Shown here: piece by piece, positions 37,784-45,646 of the stretch
How positions within the stretch are numbered: the stretch's first letter is position 1
How the letters are laid out: each line of letters starts with the position of its first letter
NCBI RefSeq assembly: GCF_010731635.1
Contig: NZ_AP022583.1
Span: forward strand, 3,596,001 to 3,660,000
Origin: Mycobacterium noviomagense
Lineage (GTDB): Bacteria; Actinomycetota; Actinomycetes; Mycobacteriales; Mycobacteriaceae
Length of the DNA: 64,000 bases
Direction of reading: 5' to 3'
Position numbers and translations under genes: made by a program
Notes under the pieces: generated by a model
What the model was told of the DNA's origin: nothing
Databases searched by the model: none
Seen by the model: only the letters and a program-made list of their open reading frames with translations

Positions 37784-38911
37784 GTGACGCGGGGAGCCGG
37801 TCGTAAGGACCGCCAAACGGGCACCTTTGGGTCCGTGGACAAGCTGGCCACGGGCTACCGCGCGCGTTACTTCGGACCGGACGGCCGGCGCTACAAGGCT
37901 CCGACGCTGTTTCTGACCAAGCGGGAGGCCCGCGCGTGGCTGTCGCTGCGGCACGCCGAGATCGTGCGTAAGGCGTGGGAACCGCCGGACGCCCAGCGGC
38001 CACCGACGCCCAAGCTGACGTTCGCTGAATATGCCGAGCAATGGATGGCCCAGCGTGACCTGAAGCAGCGGACGCGAGAGCACTATCGCAAGCTGCTCGA
38101 CGATCATCTGCTCGTCGAGTTCGGCGCGCTGCCGCTGGCGTCGATCACGTCGGAGGATGTGCGGGGCTGGCACGCCAAGATGGGGGACCGCAAGACACCG
38201 ACGCTGCGCGCACACTGCTACGGGTTGCTGCGCACGATCATGGGCACCGCGGCCAGCGACGGCAAGATCACGGTGAACCCGTGCGTCATCCGCGGCGCCG
38301 GTAGCGCGCGGCGCGTTCACCGCATCCGGCCGGCCACACTCGACGAGTTGGTGATCATCACAAATGAGATACCCGAACGGTACCGGGCAATGATCTTGCT
38401 CGCGTCATGGTGCGCGCTGCGGTTCGGGGAGCTGGCCGAGCTGCGCCGCATGGACCTCGACCTCAGCGATGAAGTAATCCGCGTGCGCCGCGCGGTGGTT
38501 CGAGCCGGCGGTGGTTTCCAGGTCACCGCCCCCAAGTCCGACGCTGGCGTGCGCGACGTAGCGATCCCGCCGCACCTGCTGCCCGCGCTCGAGGATCACC
38601 TATCGAAACACGTTGGCGATGAACGTGAGTCGCTGCTATTTCCCGCGCAGAACGGCGGCCATCTGGCGCCGGCAACGCTGCAACGGCACTTCTACAAGGC
38701 CCGTGCTAAGGCCAAGCGGCCTGATTTGCGTTTCCACGATTTACGCCACTCCGGCGCTGTGCTGGCCGCTGCTACCGGAGCCAGCTTGGCCGAACTGATG
38801 GCACGCCTGGGACATTCAACGCCGGCCGCTGCGATGAGATACCAGCACGCCGCACAAGGCCGCGACAAGCAGATTGCGGCGCTGCTCTCGAAGCTCGCTG
38901 AGAACAAATAG
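37784..38911 (+). CDS. int: tyrosine-family phage integrase
   Basis: A 375-residue site-specific recombinase. The N-terminal part (to about 60) is an AP2-like arm-binding domain (GSVDKLATGYRARYFGPDGRRYKAPTL), about 65-150 a SAM-like core-binding domain (FAEYAEQWMAQRDLKQRTREHYRKLLDDHLL), and the catalytic domain follows. Catalytic residues: Arg in SWCALRFGELAEL, H-x-x-R in FHDLRHSGAV, His in RLGHSTPAAA and Tyr in MRYQHAAQGRD. GTG 37784 is the start, with GGAG 12 bases before. It acts on the tRNA-Val core with the excisionase encoded downstream. Confidence 0.95.
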   Translation: MTRGAGRKDRQTGTFGSVDKLATGYRARYFGPDGRRYKAPTLFLTKREARAWLSLRHAEIVRKAWEPPDAQRPPTPKLTFAEYAEQWMAQRDLKQRTREHYRKLLDDHLLVEFGALPLASITSEDVRGWHAKMGDRKTPTLRAHCYGLLRTIMGTAASDGKITVNPCVIRGAGSARRVHRIRPATLDELVIITNEIPERYRAMILLASWCALRFGELAELRRMDLDLSDEVIRVRRAVVRAGGGFQVTAPKSDAGVRDVAIPPHLLPALEDHLSKHVGDERESLLFPAQNGGHLAPATLQRHFYKARAKAKRPDLRFHDLRHSGAVLAAATGASLAELMARLGHSTPAAAMRYQHAAQGRDKQIAALLSKLAENK

Positions 38912-38934
38912 AGGGCGGCAACCCGTGAGCCAAG

Positions 38935-38962
38935 TTGACTTAGGCGCACCTTGGGGTAATGT
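38935..38962 (+). promoter_or_regulatory. promoter before the excisionase and early genes
   Basis: TTGACT (38935-38940), a 16-base spacer and TAATGT (38957-38962) form a good sigma-70-type promoter in the 114-bp int-xis intergenic region. It would transcribe xis and the overlapping early genes. No operator palindrome was found over it. Confidence 0.55.
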
Positions 38963-39025
38963 CACAGGTGCCCACCTACTTTCGGGGTGTCAGTACAGCC
39001 AATTGACCGAAAGGCTGTTGCTGCT

Positions 39026-39211
39026 ATGCCCGAACAACGGGCTTATGTCTCCATCTCTGACGCCGCACAATATCTAGGCGTCACCACCCGCACTATCCGC
39101 CAGATGATCGCGGACGGCCGCCTGCGCGGGTACAGGTCCGGTTCTCGCTTAGTTCGATTGCGGCTAAACGAGATTGACGCTGCTATGCAGCCCTTCGGCG
39201 GTGCGGCATGA
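39026..39211 (+). CDS. xis: excisionase / MerR-type helix-turn-helix DNA-binding protein
   Basis: A 61-residue protein MPEQRAYVSISDAAQYLG-VTTRTIRQMIADGRLRGYRSGSRLVRLRLNEIDAAMQP. This is the HTH_17 (excisionase family) fold, with DAAQYLGVTTRTIRQMIADG as the winged helix and RLVRLRLNEID as the wing. It likely directs excision with the integrase. ATG 39026 is chosen because AAAGG lies 11 bases upstream and the fold begins directly; a GTG 39 bases earlier is possible. Its TGA overlaps the ATG of the next gene. Confidence 0.85.
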   Translation: MPEQRAYVSISDAAQYLGVTTRTIRQMIADGRLRGYRSGSRLVRLRLNEIDAAMQPFGGAA

Positions 39212-39561
39212 GCCCCCCGGAACGAGAAAAGCGCCCCCCGACAGAGGCGCTTTCTCCTGACTACACCAGTAAAGCCCATTGTACCAGCGTCGCTCGACAA
39301 CTGCGGCGACGGCGCGCGGCGTCGTGGCGGCTGGTGCCGCTCGACTGCGGTTGCCGTGATCCGTGGCCGTGCCGTTGTACCCAACCACCGTTGACGGACT
39401 GCCAGCTCGACGGCTGGCGCGACGCGGCGCAGCATGTTCTCGATGAGGGTTACATGCCGCTGGTGCCGCTGGAGGTTCGGCGCGCACTGTGGAGACGCGA
39501 GGGCACTGACCGCCGGCTCGCCGAGCTGCTTCATCGGGGCTGCGGGGGGGCGGTCGCGTGA
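39208..39561 (+). CDS. small Cys-rich phage protein
   Basis: 117 residues with a central LVPLDCGCRDPWPCRCTQPPL cluster (four Cys) and an Arg-rich lead. I recall proteins with a similar DPWxCxC segment in phiRv-type prophages, at the same place between xis and the replication gene, but the function is unknown. The ATG overlaps the xis stop (ATGA) and the stop overlaps the replication gene GTG (GTGA). A stable hairpin lies at 39224-39256 inside its first codons, so a later start is possible. Confidence 0.6.
   Translation: MSPPEREKRPPTEALSPDYTSKAHCTSVARQLRRRRAASWRLVPLDCGCRDPWPCRCTQPPLTDCQLDGWRDAAQHVLDEGYMPLVPLEVRRALWRREGTDRRLAELLHRGCGGAVA
39224..39256 (+). terminator. hairpin just after xis, terminator-like
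   Basis: GAGAAAAGCGCC (39224-39235) pairs with GGCGCTTTCTC (39246-39256) apart from one bulged A; the loop is 10 bases. This is the form of the stem-loops that actinophages place behind short genes. It lies within the start of the overlapping small ORF, which it may attenuate. Confidence 0.45.
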
Positions 39562-40643
39562 CACAGATCGACCGCTCCGACGAGCTGCGCGAGTGGCACG
39601 CCGACGAGGGCGATCCGCTCGCGGAGATGTTCACCGGCGCCTGGCTGGACACCCAAGAGTTCCCGCCGCTGTCTTATGCGGTTCCCGGCATCATCCCCGA
39701 AGGCTTCGGCCTGCTGGTGTCACCACCGAAAGCCGGCAAGAGCTGGTTAGTGTGTGGAGTTGGGTTAGCTTGTGCAGCCGGTGGATTGGCGCTCGGCGCC
39801 ATCCACGTTGATAAGCGGGCGGTCTTGTACCTGGCCCTGGAAGACGGCCAGCGCCGGCTGCAATCACGATCCAGAAGCATCATGCGCGGCCAGCCCCTAC
39901 CCGCGGGCCTTCACTTCATCACCAAAGCCAAACCGGCCGAAGTGATCCCGATGATCGCCGAGTTTCTGCGCCGACACAGCGACGACGGGCCGCTGATCAT
40001 CCTCGACACACTCGGCAGAGCCCGACCACCCAGGCCTGCGGGCGCCGATCTGTATGCGTGGGACTACGCCATCGGCACCCAGTTAAAGGAGACAATCGAC
40101 ACTGCGCCCGGCGCGACTCTGCTCGTCGTACATCACACCCGCAAAGCCGAGTCATCCGACTTCGTTGACTCGGTGTCGGGAAGCCAAGGCGTCGCCGGCA
40201 GCGCCGACTTCGTGCTCGTCCTGTCTCGCAAACGTCACTGTGACGAAGCACTGCTTTCTGTCACAGGCCGCGATATCACTGAGGCTGAATACGCGCTGAC
40301 CGTCACCGACGGGCTGTGGCAGCTCGACGGACCAACACTCAGCGCGGCGTCCGAAACCGCACAGACTCGGCGAGTTTCGGACACTCGCAGCGCCCAGAGC
40401 CTGGAGATTCTGTCGACCGTAATGCAGTGTCCGAAACCTGTCTCACCGGCCGAAGTGTCCGAAAAGTTGGGCATCGATAACGACACCGTTGGCCGCTACC
40501 TGCGAAGACTCGCCGACGATGGCCTCATCAAGCGGGCGAAACGTGGTCTCTACGAAAGGGTGTCCGAAGTGTCCGAACTGTCCGAGAGACCTAGTTCGGA
40601 CACAACGGACACTTCGGACACGGTTCTGGAGGGTCAGCCGTGA
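39558..40643 (+). CDS. RecA-fold AAA replication protein (RepA/primase-helicase-like) with winged-helix C-terminus
   Basis: A 361-residue protein. Walker A is SPPKAGKSWLVCGV (about residue 55), an EDG follows in LYLALEDGQRRLQ, Walker B is GPLIILDTLGRARP, and TLLVVHHTRKAESSDFVDSVSGSQGVAGSADFVLVL is the hexameric RepA/KaiC-like sensor region. Residues about 275-340 form a winged helix (SPAEVSEKLGIDNDTVGRYLRRLADDGLIKRAKRGLY). The C-terminal VSEVSELSE...SDTTDTSDTV is encoded by an iteron array. GTG 39558 overlaps the upstream stop. Probably the element's replication initiator or helicase. Confidence 0.83.
   Translation: MTQIDRSDELREWHADEGDPLAEMFTGAWLDTQEFPPLSYAVPGIIPEGFGLLVSPPKAGKSWLVCGVGLACAAGGLALGAIHVDKRAVLYLALEDGQRRLQSRSRSIMRGQPLPAGLHFITKAKPAEVIPMIAEFLRRHSDDGPLIILDTLGRARPPRPAGADLYAWDYAIGTQLKETIDTAPGATLLVVHHTRKAESSDFVDSVSGSQGVAGSADFVLVLSRKRHCDEALLSVTGRDITEAEYALTVTDGLWQLDGPTLSAASETAQTRRVSDTRSAQSLEILSTVMQCPKPVSPAEVSEKLGIDNDTVGRYLRRLADDGLIKRAKRGLYERVSEVSELSERPSSDTTDTSDTVLEGQP
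40349..40621. repeat. GTGTCCGAA iteron-like array inside the replication gene
   Basis: Copies of GTGTCCGAA(A) or its complement at 40349, 40375 (inverted), 40427, 40455, 40560, 40569, 40578 (variant), 40595 (inverted), 40605 (inverted variant) and 40613 (inverted). The last six form a 62-bp near-palindrome of three direct 9-bp units facing three inverted ones. Iterons in or beside a replication gene commonly mark an origin. Confidence 0.6.
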
Positions 40644-40906
40644 CCGCCGACGAACGCTGGCGACCGATCCCAGACTGGCCTGGATACGAGATATCTGACC
40701 GCGGCCGCGTACGCGGCATCGAGCGCGTCGTCGTCCGATCCGATGGCGCCAAGTACCCGGTACCACCCCGCATACTCAAGACCGCCGCGCACCGGCCAAG
40801 CGGCTTGCCCGTCGTCAAACTCAGCCGGCCACCACGTGGGACAGGACGCTGGTGCTTCGTCCACTTGCTCATGGCTGATGCATTCGGTCCCGGTGGCCTC
40901 CGATGA
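40640..40906 (+). CDS. NUMOD4 protein lacking its HNH nuclease domain
   Basis: 88 residues. ERWRPIPDWPGYEISDRGRVRGIERVVV is a NUMOD4 DNA-binding motif as found at the front of phage HNH homing endonucleases, and WCFVHLLMADAFG is the start of the HNH segment (H-x-L-L-x2-AFG). The protein stops there, so the NH residues of the nuclease are missing. It overlaps both neighbours by start/stop (GTGA, ATGA), so if it is truncated the deletion kept the operon in register. Confidence 0.7.
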   Translation: MTADERWRPIPDWPGYEISDRGRVRGIERVVVRSDGAKYPVPPRILKTAAHRPSGLPVVKLSRPPRGTGRWCFVHLLMADAFGPGGLR

Positions 40907-41157
40907 GTAATCCAACCATCGGTCCAGCAAACACAGAATGGTCAGCAAACCCACGTCAACCTCCAGCAAACGAACCACAGCACCGAAATAACGGGGATTG
41001 CCGCGGAACTCACCCCACACCCAAGCACACACAGATGGTCACTGCGAACCACGGCAACCATCACATTTCCGCTGGTCAAATACATATCGTGGTTACAGGG
41101 GGTACAGAAATCCCTACCGTCATCAAGATCAGCCGACCCGGCCAGCCAGACGCATGA
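40903..41157 (+). CDS. hypothetical protein, Asn/His/Pro-rich
   Basis: 84 codons overlapping the NUMOD4 stop (ATGA). Unusual composition (many Asn, His, Thr, Pro) and visibly lower GC than the neighbours. No domain recognised. It might contain remnants of the missing nuclease region in a shifted frame. Weak support beyond the overlap. Confidence 0.4.
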   Translation: MSNPTIGPANTEWSANPRQPPANEPQHRNNGDCRGTHPTPKHTQMVTANHGNHHISAGQIHIVVTGGTEIPTVIKISRPGQPDA

Positions 41158-41242
41158 CGCGACACGTTTACGAAAAAGGGGCTAATTGTAAAGCCTGGCG
41201 TAGTTTCAGCAAATGTTCCGGCAAAAGTGAAAGGAACGAATA

Positions 41243-41587
41243 GTGACAGACCCGTTTCCGGATGGCCTGGACTTGCTCCAAGTGCCCCCCGATCGCCTTC
41301 CCGGCGTGTTCACGTACGCGCTTGACCAGCTGGAGGTTCAGGACGACGGCCTCGCGCCCGGCCACAGTGTCGAACTGATCGACGTCGTGGCCTCATTGGC
41401 AGAGCTGGTGAAGCGCGGCATGGCTGCCGAGCACACGCCGGAGCAGATGCTTCTTCGCCGGCTGGCGATGGCCTCCCTCGACTTGTTGTCAACAGCGTTC
41501 AGCCGCACCGCCGAGGACCGCGACATCGTTCGCACGTGGCGTCAGGCGTACGCCGAATGGCGCGACAACCGAGGCGCGTTGGAATGA
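41243..41587 (+). CDS. hypothetical phage protein
   Basis: 114 residues, mostly helical and acidic, starting at GTG 41243 preceded by GAAAGGAAC. Helices VELIDVVASLAELVKRGMAAEHT and LLRRLAMASLDLLSTAF are evident; no recognised family. It lies between the replication genes and the capsid gene, where phiRv-type elements carry small genes of unknown role. Confidence 0.6.
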   Translation: MTDPFPDGLDLLQVPPDRLPGVFTYALDQLEVQDDGLAPGHSVELIDVVASLAELVKRGMAAEHTPEQMLLRRLAMASLDLLSTAFSRTAEDRDIVRTWRQAYAEWRDNRGALE

Positions 41588-41814
41588 CAACAGTCGATGT
41601 CAATGGTAAGTTTGCAGTAGCCGCCGCTGGCTAGCCGCCGCCGACCGCTGGGTTAACAACTCGGCCGCCGACCGCCGCTAGAAAACCGCTGCTGATCGCC
41701 CAGTTTTGGGCACCTCCATTTTGTCCTGCGCGGAAAACCCGCGTTTACCTGCACATTTCAACAGCACAGCCACGTAGCTGAGGCGCGTTACGCCTCTGAG
41801 AAACGGACTGTGTC

Positions 41815-43197
41815 GTGAATCTAGACGACGTACGTCGACGGCAAGCGGAGATTAAGGCCGAGCTGAAAAGCAAAAGGGCTGACCTGGACGCCGGCCGGAT
41901 CAGCGCGAAGTCATTCGGAGACTTCATCGATTCCGCCTACGCGGAGAGCCAGCAGCTTGAGTCCTTGCAATACAGGTTCCAGAAGGCCGGCCAGGTAATG
42001 GGCGCCCAGGAAGCGGCGTTCGGTGGCGAGTTGGAAACCAAGGCGTTCCGTGGTGAACCCAAGCCGCCCACACCGATGGATATCACGCCGGTGCAGCTGC
42101 AGGCGCTGGAGATGGCGGCCAACGCCCGGATGCCGTTCCAGCTGGAAATCGGCGCCAAGGGCGGCGGTGTGGAGCAGGCCTGGATGGCCGGAATCACCAC
42201 CAAGTCGGCCGTTTTCGAGTCGAATATCTCGGGTGGTCTCTCGGGCAACTTGCCCGCCATCCAAACGCCGTACGCTGTTGGGCTTGGGTATGAGCCGACG
42301 CGAATTGCGGCGCTGTTGCCGGGTGCGTCCATGCCGGGGCCGAGTGCGGCGTGGTTGTCTCACACCGCGAATACGGCTGAGGCTGCCGGGGTCGCCGAGG
42401 GTGGCACCAAAGGGGATATCGGGCCGACAATTACCGAGAACCAGGTCAAGCCCCAGAAGATCGCCGGGCTTGTGAGCACCAGCCTGGAAGCGTGGCAAGA
42501 CACTTCAGCATACGGTGAGGCGGCGCTGAGTTCGTGGTTGCCGCAAGAGCTTACAAGGTCGTTGATCAACTCAGAGTCCGCGTTCCTGTTGACCGCCACT
42601 ACGGGCAGCTCGAACTCCTACGGCGGTCCGACGAACGCCACGTTCAACGGCCTTCTGATGCAATCGGGAACATTGTCCAGAGCGGTGGGTTCCGACACCC
42701 CGCTGGACGCGATGAACAAGGCTTACATCGACGTGCGCACCGGGAGTGCTTACGCGGAGCCGGATTTGGTGATCATGCACCCGGCGACCTGGGGTGCGTT
42801 GCGCCGCGAGAAGTCGAGTTTCGGCACCTACATCTTGGATCAGGAGACCGGTCCGCTGGGGCTGACGGCTGACGGTTCCCCGGCGTCGGCTGGGCCCGCG
42901 GCCGAGCCCAACCCGTTTTCGATCATCAAGCAGGGCACCCCGGCGGTGTACGGGAGTCTGTGGGGTGTGAAGGTGGCCGCCACCACCCAATGCCCGGCGG
43001 GCACGGCAATCGTGATGAGCGTCAAGGCCGGTGGTGGCATCTTCTGGACACGCCTCGGAATCCTGTTGCAGTTCAACCCGTGGGGTGACGCCGAGTGGAC
43101 GACCAACACCTTCAGCTGGCGGGTGGAAGAACGTGTGGCGCTTAGCGTTCCGCGGCCGTCGGCTCTGAATATCGTCACCGGGTTGCCTGCGTCGTGA
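41815..43197 (+). CDS. HK97-family major capsid protein
   Basis: 460 residues. The first 65 or so (DDVRRRQAEIKAELKSKRAD...SYAESQQLESLQ) are a coiled delta/scaffold-like domain; the rest is an HK97-fold shell protein with TTKSAVFESNISGG, an N-arm, VSTSLEAWQDTS (the spine-helix lead), ALSSWLPQELTRSLINSESAFLLT, the P-domain DLVIMHPATWGALRREKSS and the closing VGVKVAATTQCPAGTAIVM-type strands. GTG 41815 is the start. Similar in size to the capsid proteins of phiRv1/phiRv2. No prohead protease or portal gene precedes it. Confidence 0.87.
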   Translation: MNLDDVRRRQAEIKAELKSKRADLDAGRISAKSFGDFIDSAYAESQQLESLQYRFQKAGQVMGAQEAAFGGELETKAFRGEPKPPTPMDITPVQLQALEMAANARMPFQLEIGAKGGGVEQAWMAGITTKSAVFESNISGGLSGNLPAIQTPYAVGLGYEPTRIAALLPGASMPGPSAAWLSHTANTAEAAGVAEGGTKGDIGPTITENQVKPQKIAGLVSTSLEAWQDTSAYGEAALSSWLPQELTRSLINSESAFLLTATTGSSNSYGGPTNATFNGLLMQSGTLSRAVGSDTPLDAMNKAYIDVRTGSAYAEPDLVIMHPATWGALRREKSSFGTYILDQETGPLGLTADGSPASAGPAAEPNPFSIIKQGTPAVYGSLWGVKVAATTQCPAGTAIVMSVKAGGGIFWTRLGILLQFNPWGDAEWTTNTFSWRVEERVALSVPRPSALNIVTGLPAS

Positions 43198-43514
43198 GGC
43201 CGTTGACCTGGGATCGGGTGCAGTCCTGCACTGGTCCGTGGCCGTTCGACGACCGCGGTCTTCCGCTGCCCGACGATCCTGAGGTCAAGGTCAAACCAGA
43301 ACTGGTCTTCATGGAATCGGACGAGGAAGGAATCGACGTGCCAGAAACGCCAAGCAGCACAATCAAAGTGAAGGTCAACGCGCCTTATCGCGTCGTACAT
43401 GACGGTAAGCCGCACACCGGCGGCGATGTGCTCGACGTGCCCGACAGCGAGGAAACGAAACTATTGATTCGGTCCGGGTGCGTGACCCCGGTGCCGGCTA
43501 AGAAGGAGAAATAA
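43194..43514 (+). CDS. small head-associated phage protein
   Basis: 106 residues, acidic in the middle (LVFMESDEEGIDVPE). The C-terminal 50 residues (KVKVNAPYRVVHDGKPHTGGDVLDVPDSEETKLLIRSGCVTPV) resemble the short barrel found after capsid genes in many siphophages. GTG 43194 overlaps the capsid stop (GTGA). Role in head completion is inferred from position. Confidence 0.65.
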   Translation: MRPLTWDRVQSCTGPWPFDDRGLPLPDDPEVKVKPELVFMESDEEGIDVPETPSSTIKVKVNAPYRVVHDGKPHTGGDVLDVPDSEETKLLIRSGCVTPVPAKKEK

Positions 43515-43519
43515 AAACC

Positions 43520-43786
43520 ATGTCAGGCTTGCAGACCGGCCAGGTTTCGGTGGGCACCACCGCTACTCTGGTGTGCAGCGTGGGCTCGGTGCCCGACAGC
43601 GATGGTGTGCTGATTAACAGCTCGGCCGCGGCGTTCATCGGCGGTCCGGGAGTCACGGCGACGACCGGTTTCCCGGTTGCCGCTAATACGCCGATCATGT
43701 TCCCGACGACGGGTGCCGAGCCCGTCGCCGTCTATGGGGTCGTCAGCTCGGGCACCGCGACCGTCTCCTACGCATTCCCCGGATGA
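43520..43786 (+). CDS. small beta-rich head decoration-like protein
   Basis: 88 residues with alternating small and hydrophobic residues (VSVGTTATLVCSVG, INSSAAAFIGGPGVT, TTGFPVAANTPIMFPT, VYGVVSSGTATVSYAFPG). This is the pattern of capsid decoration or minor head proteins in actinophages. Preceded by GAAGGAGAAATAAAA. Last gene of the capsid cluster, followed by the 15-bp inverted repeat. Confidence 0.65.
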   Translation: MSGLQTGQVSVGTTATLVCSVGSVPDSDGVLINSSAAAFIGGPGVTATTGFPVAANTPIMFPTTGAEPVAVYGVVSSGTATVSYAFPG

Positions 43787-44443
43787 TGACCTCCTCGGTG
43801 CCTGCAACTCCGTGTCGATTGGAAGCCGGGCGGGGTTTGCACCGAGGCCGGCGCCCCCGCCCGGTGGGGCTTTTTATGGCCTTTCAACCACCGGGCGGGG
43901 GCGCACCCCAAACACCGCGGAAGGTGGTGAGCAGCAATGGCCGATGACGACGAACGTCATCGAGATCGACATTGTCGCCGAGGCTCGATGATCGGCAGGC
44001 TGAGCGCGAAACAGCAAACTCCGCGACAAGGCGTTTGCTGAACTGAAATTTGGGGACACCAAAAAAGAACTGGACGAATGTCAGCACATGCTGTGCGGCA
44101 CTCGACGACGACGACTTCGATTCGGCGCGGTTCTCATTCGGCCGGTTGTGGCAGCAGGCTGACCGGGCCCGCAGCGGGCCGCGGCGACGGGATGCCTTAC
44201 CTCGAAGTGCCTTTCTGATTCGCCATATTGGCTCGGGGCATTGTCGGCACTCTGCACGGCTCAAGACAGGGTGACACGCTTTTAGCGAGCCCACGGGTGA
44301 GAGTTACGAGCGAGGTATTGTTGTCGGGCCATCGCTACAGACGGGGCCAGCCCGGTATCAGAACCGCTGAGGATTTGGTGAAGTCCTGATGGTCGGTCTT
44401 ACGCCGCAGGCACGACAGGCGACTCGTTTTGCTTTAGCTCTGG
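43787..44443. pseudogene. gene-poor interval with a possible frameshifted coding remnant
   Basis: Between about 44010 and 44210 (+) one frame reads KLRDKAFAELKFGDTKKELD and ECQHMLCG, then the neighbouring frame continues ALDDDDFDSARFSFGRLWQQ and ADRARSGPRR. Joined by one frameshift this looks like a protein of about 75 residues or more; neither part has a good start. I cannot name a family. The rest of the interval holds the terminator at 43853-43902 and nothing else I can support. Confidence 0.35.
43853..43902 (+). terminator. terminator / attenuator with two alternative stems after the head genes
   Basis: GCCCCCGCCCGGTGG (43853-43867) and CCACCGGGCGGGGGC (43888-43902) are perfect 15-bp arms with a 20-base loop. 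Nested inside, GCCCC (43853-43857) can instead pair with GGGGC (43866-43870) followed by TTTTT (43871-43875), a classical intrinsic terminator. The two structures exclude each other. Confidence 0.7.
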
Positions 44444-44833
44444 CTACCGTTCCTGCCGCTTCTTCACACGGTTCAACCATTCGCGGAGATCCTCCTGCTC
44501 GTCAGGAGCCCGTCTGCCGATCAACCCACCGCCTGCCACATACTCCGCGCCAGCCACGTTGCTCACGAGTTTGCACTGCCAGCACTCAAAATTGGACAGG
44601 CCAAGCGGGAGGTTTTGCACCGCGTTGCATCTGGGGCACTGAACAGCTCGCATCCCCGGCGGCGGCTCGGGCGGCAATTTCGGAACCACCGCGACAATGA
44701 GGACGCCGATCAGCCCGAGGAATGCTCCGAGCAGAAACGATCCCAGGACACTGCGGTTCTTCGCGGAGCCGATTACCGCGGCGATGGCACCGCAGATTAG
44801 CAACCCACCAGTGACGATGGTTGTGCCGCCCAT
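44444..44833 (-). CDS. membrane protein with C-terminal zinc ribbon (cargo gene)
   Basis: 129 residues. Two membrane segments (about 5-22 and 30-50) are followed by CPRCNAVQNLPLGLSNFECWQC, a CxxC-17-CxxC zinc ribbon, and a charged tail (EDLREWLNRVKKRQER). It is the only gene of the element on the minus strand, as expected for a gene expressed from the integrated state. A superinfection-immunity or other lysogenic-conversion role is possible but unproven. Confidence 0.7.
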   Translation of the reverse strand: MGGTTIVTGGLLICGAIAAVIGSAKNRSVLGSFLLGAFLGLIGVLIVAVVPKLPPEPPPGMRAVQCPRCNAVQNLPLGLSNFECWQCKLVSNVAGAEYVAGGGLIGRRAPDEQEDLREWLNRVKKRQER

Positions 44834-45646
44834 TAACCCACGCTCCTCGTCCGCTACTCGATCAGCCAGCCCACATGGGAGAGGTTAGGCACACGGGCGC
44901 CATCCTGCGGCTAGTTCGCCGCCGGAGCGCGGCGACCGAGCAGACAAATGCGCCAGCCGCCTCGGGCTGGCGGCGCGCAGCGCCGCGTTTTACCGGCCCG
45001 TCTTTGAAGTAGTTCGCCGCGCGATTAGGCGCTGCACGTAGCGCAAGGCTTGCGTCTCACTCAGGTTGTCGGCTTGCACACCGGCGCCTGACGGCGTGCA
45101 GGTGGGAGTCAGGGCGAACTGGTCGGGAAGAACCGCTTCGCCGTCAGCGACGCCGAGGGTTGCGCGCCGTAGGAGCTGGTCTGACCGCCGCCGATGACCT
45201 TGGTGTCGTTAGATGCCGGTTCCGGGCAGGCGCAGGGTGCGCCGAAACCGCCCGGCGCGCTGCGCGAACGGCACCTTTGTCGGTGTTGCGGCAGCGCATC
45301 CCGAGGAGGGTGAGTGTGCCAGCCCGGCGCTTCACCGGCGCCGTCTTCGGCGAATCCGTGCGCGCGCCGCAGCATGTCCACGGGTCAGCGGGCGATGGCG
45401 ACGGCGCCTGGTGCTGGAAGCCGAGTGCCCGAAGCGGGCCTGGACGGCCACCGCGGTCGCGGCAAGCGCCGTGACCGCGGCGGCGATCACCCCGCCCCCG
45501 TGGGATCGGGCATCACCGGATGATCCCTTGTCACATCCGTGCCTCCGGGTTGTGAAATGCGGATAAGGGTGTCAAAAATCAACATTCTTCCCGTGTGAAA
45601 GCGTTGACCAGATGGACCGGTCAACATTGGGTCAAAGGGGGATACA
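44834..45646. other. 813-bp interval, probably eroded phage DNA
   Basis: No intact gene. A minus-strand frame (about 44990-45200) without a start reads LGVADGEAVLPDQFALTPTC and NLSETQALRYVQRLIARR and may be the end of a decayed gene. Near the right end, TTGACC (45604), GGTCAA (45619) and GGTCAA (45630) lie upstream of the next gene and could be an operator. Confidence 0.4.

Noticed and set aside
45160-45566. Plus-strand frames in the phage element suggesting a small DNA-binding protein
   Set aside because: High-Arg composition from GC-rich DNA only; overlapping frames are equally open and no start is supported.
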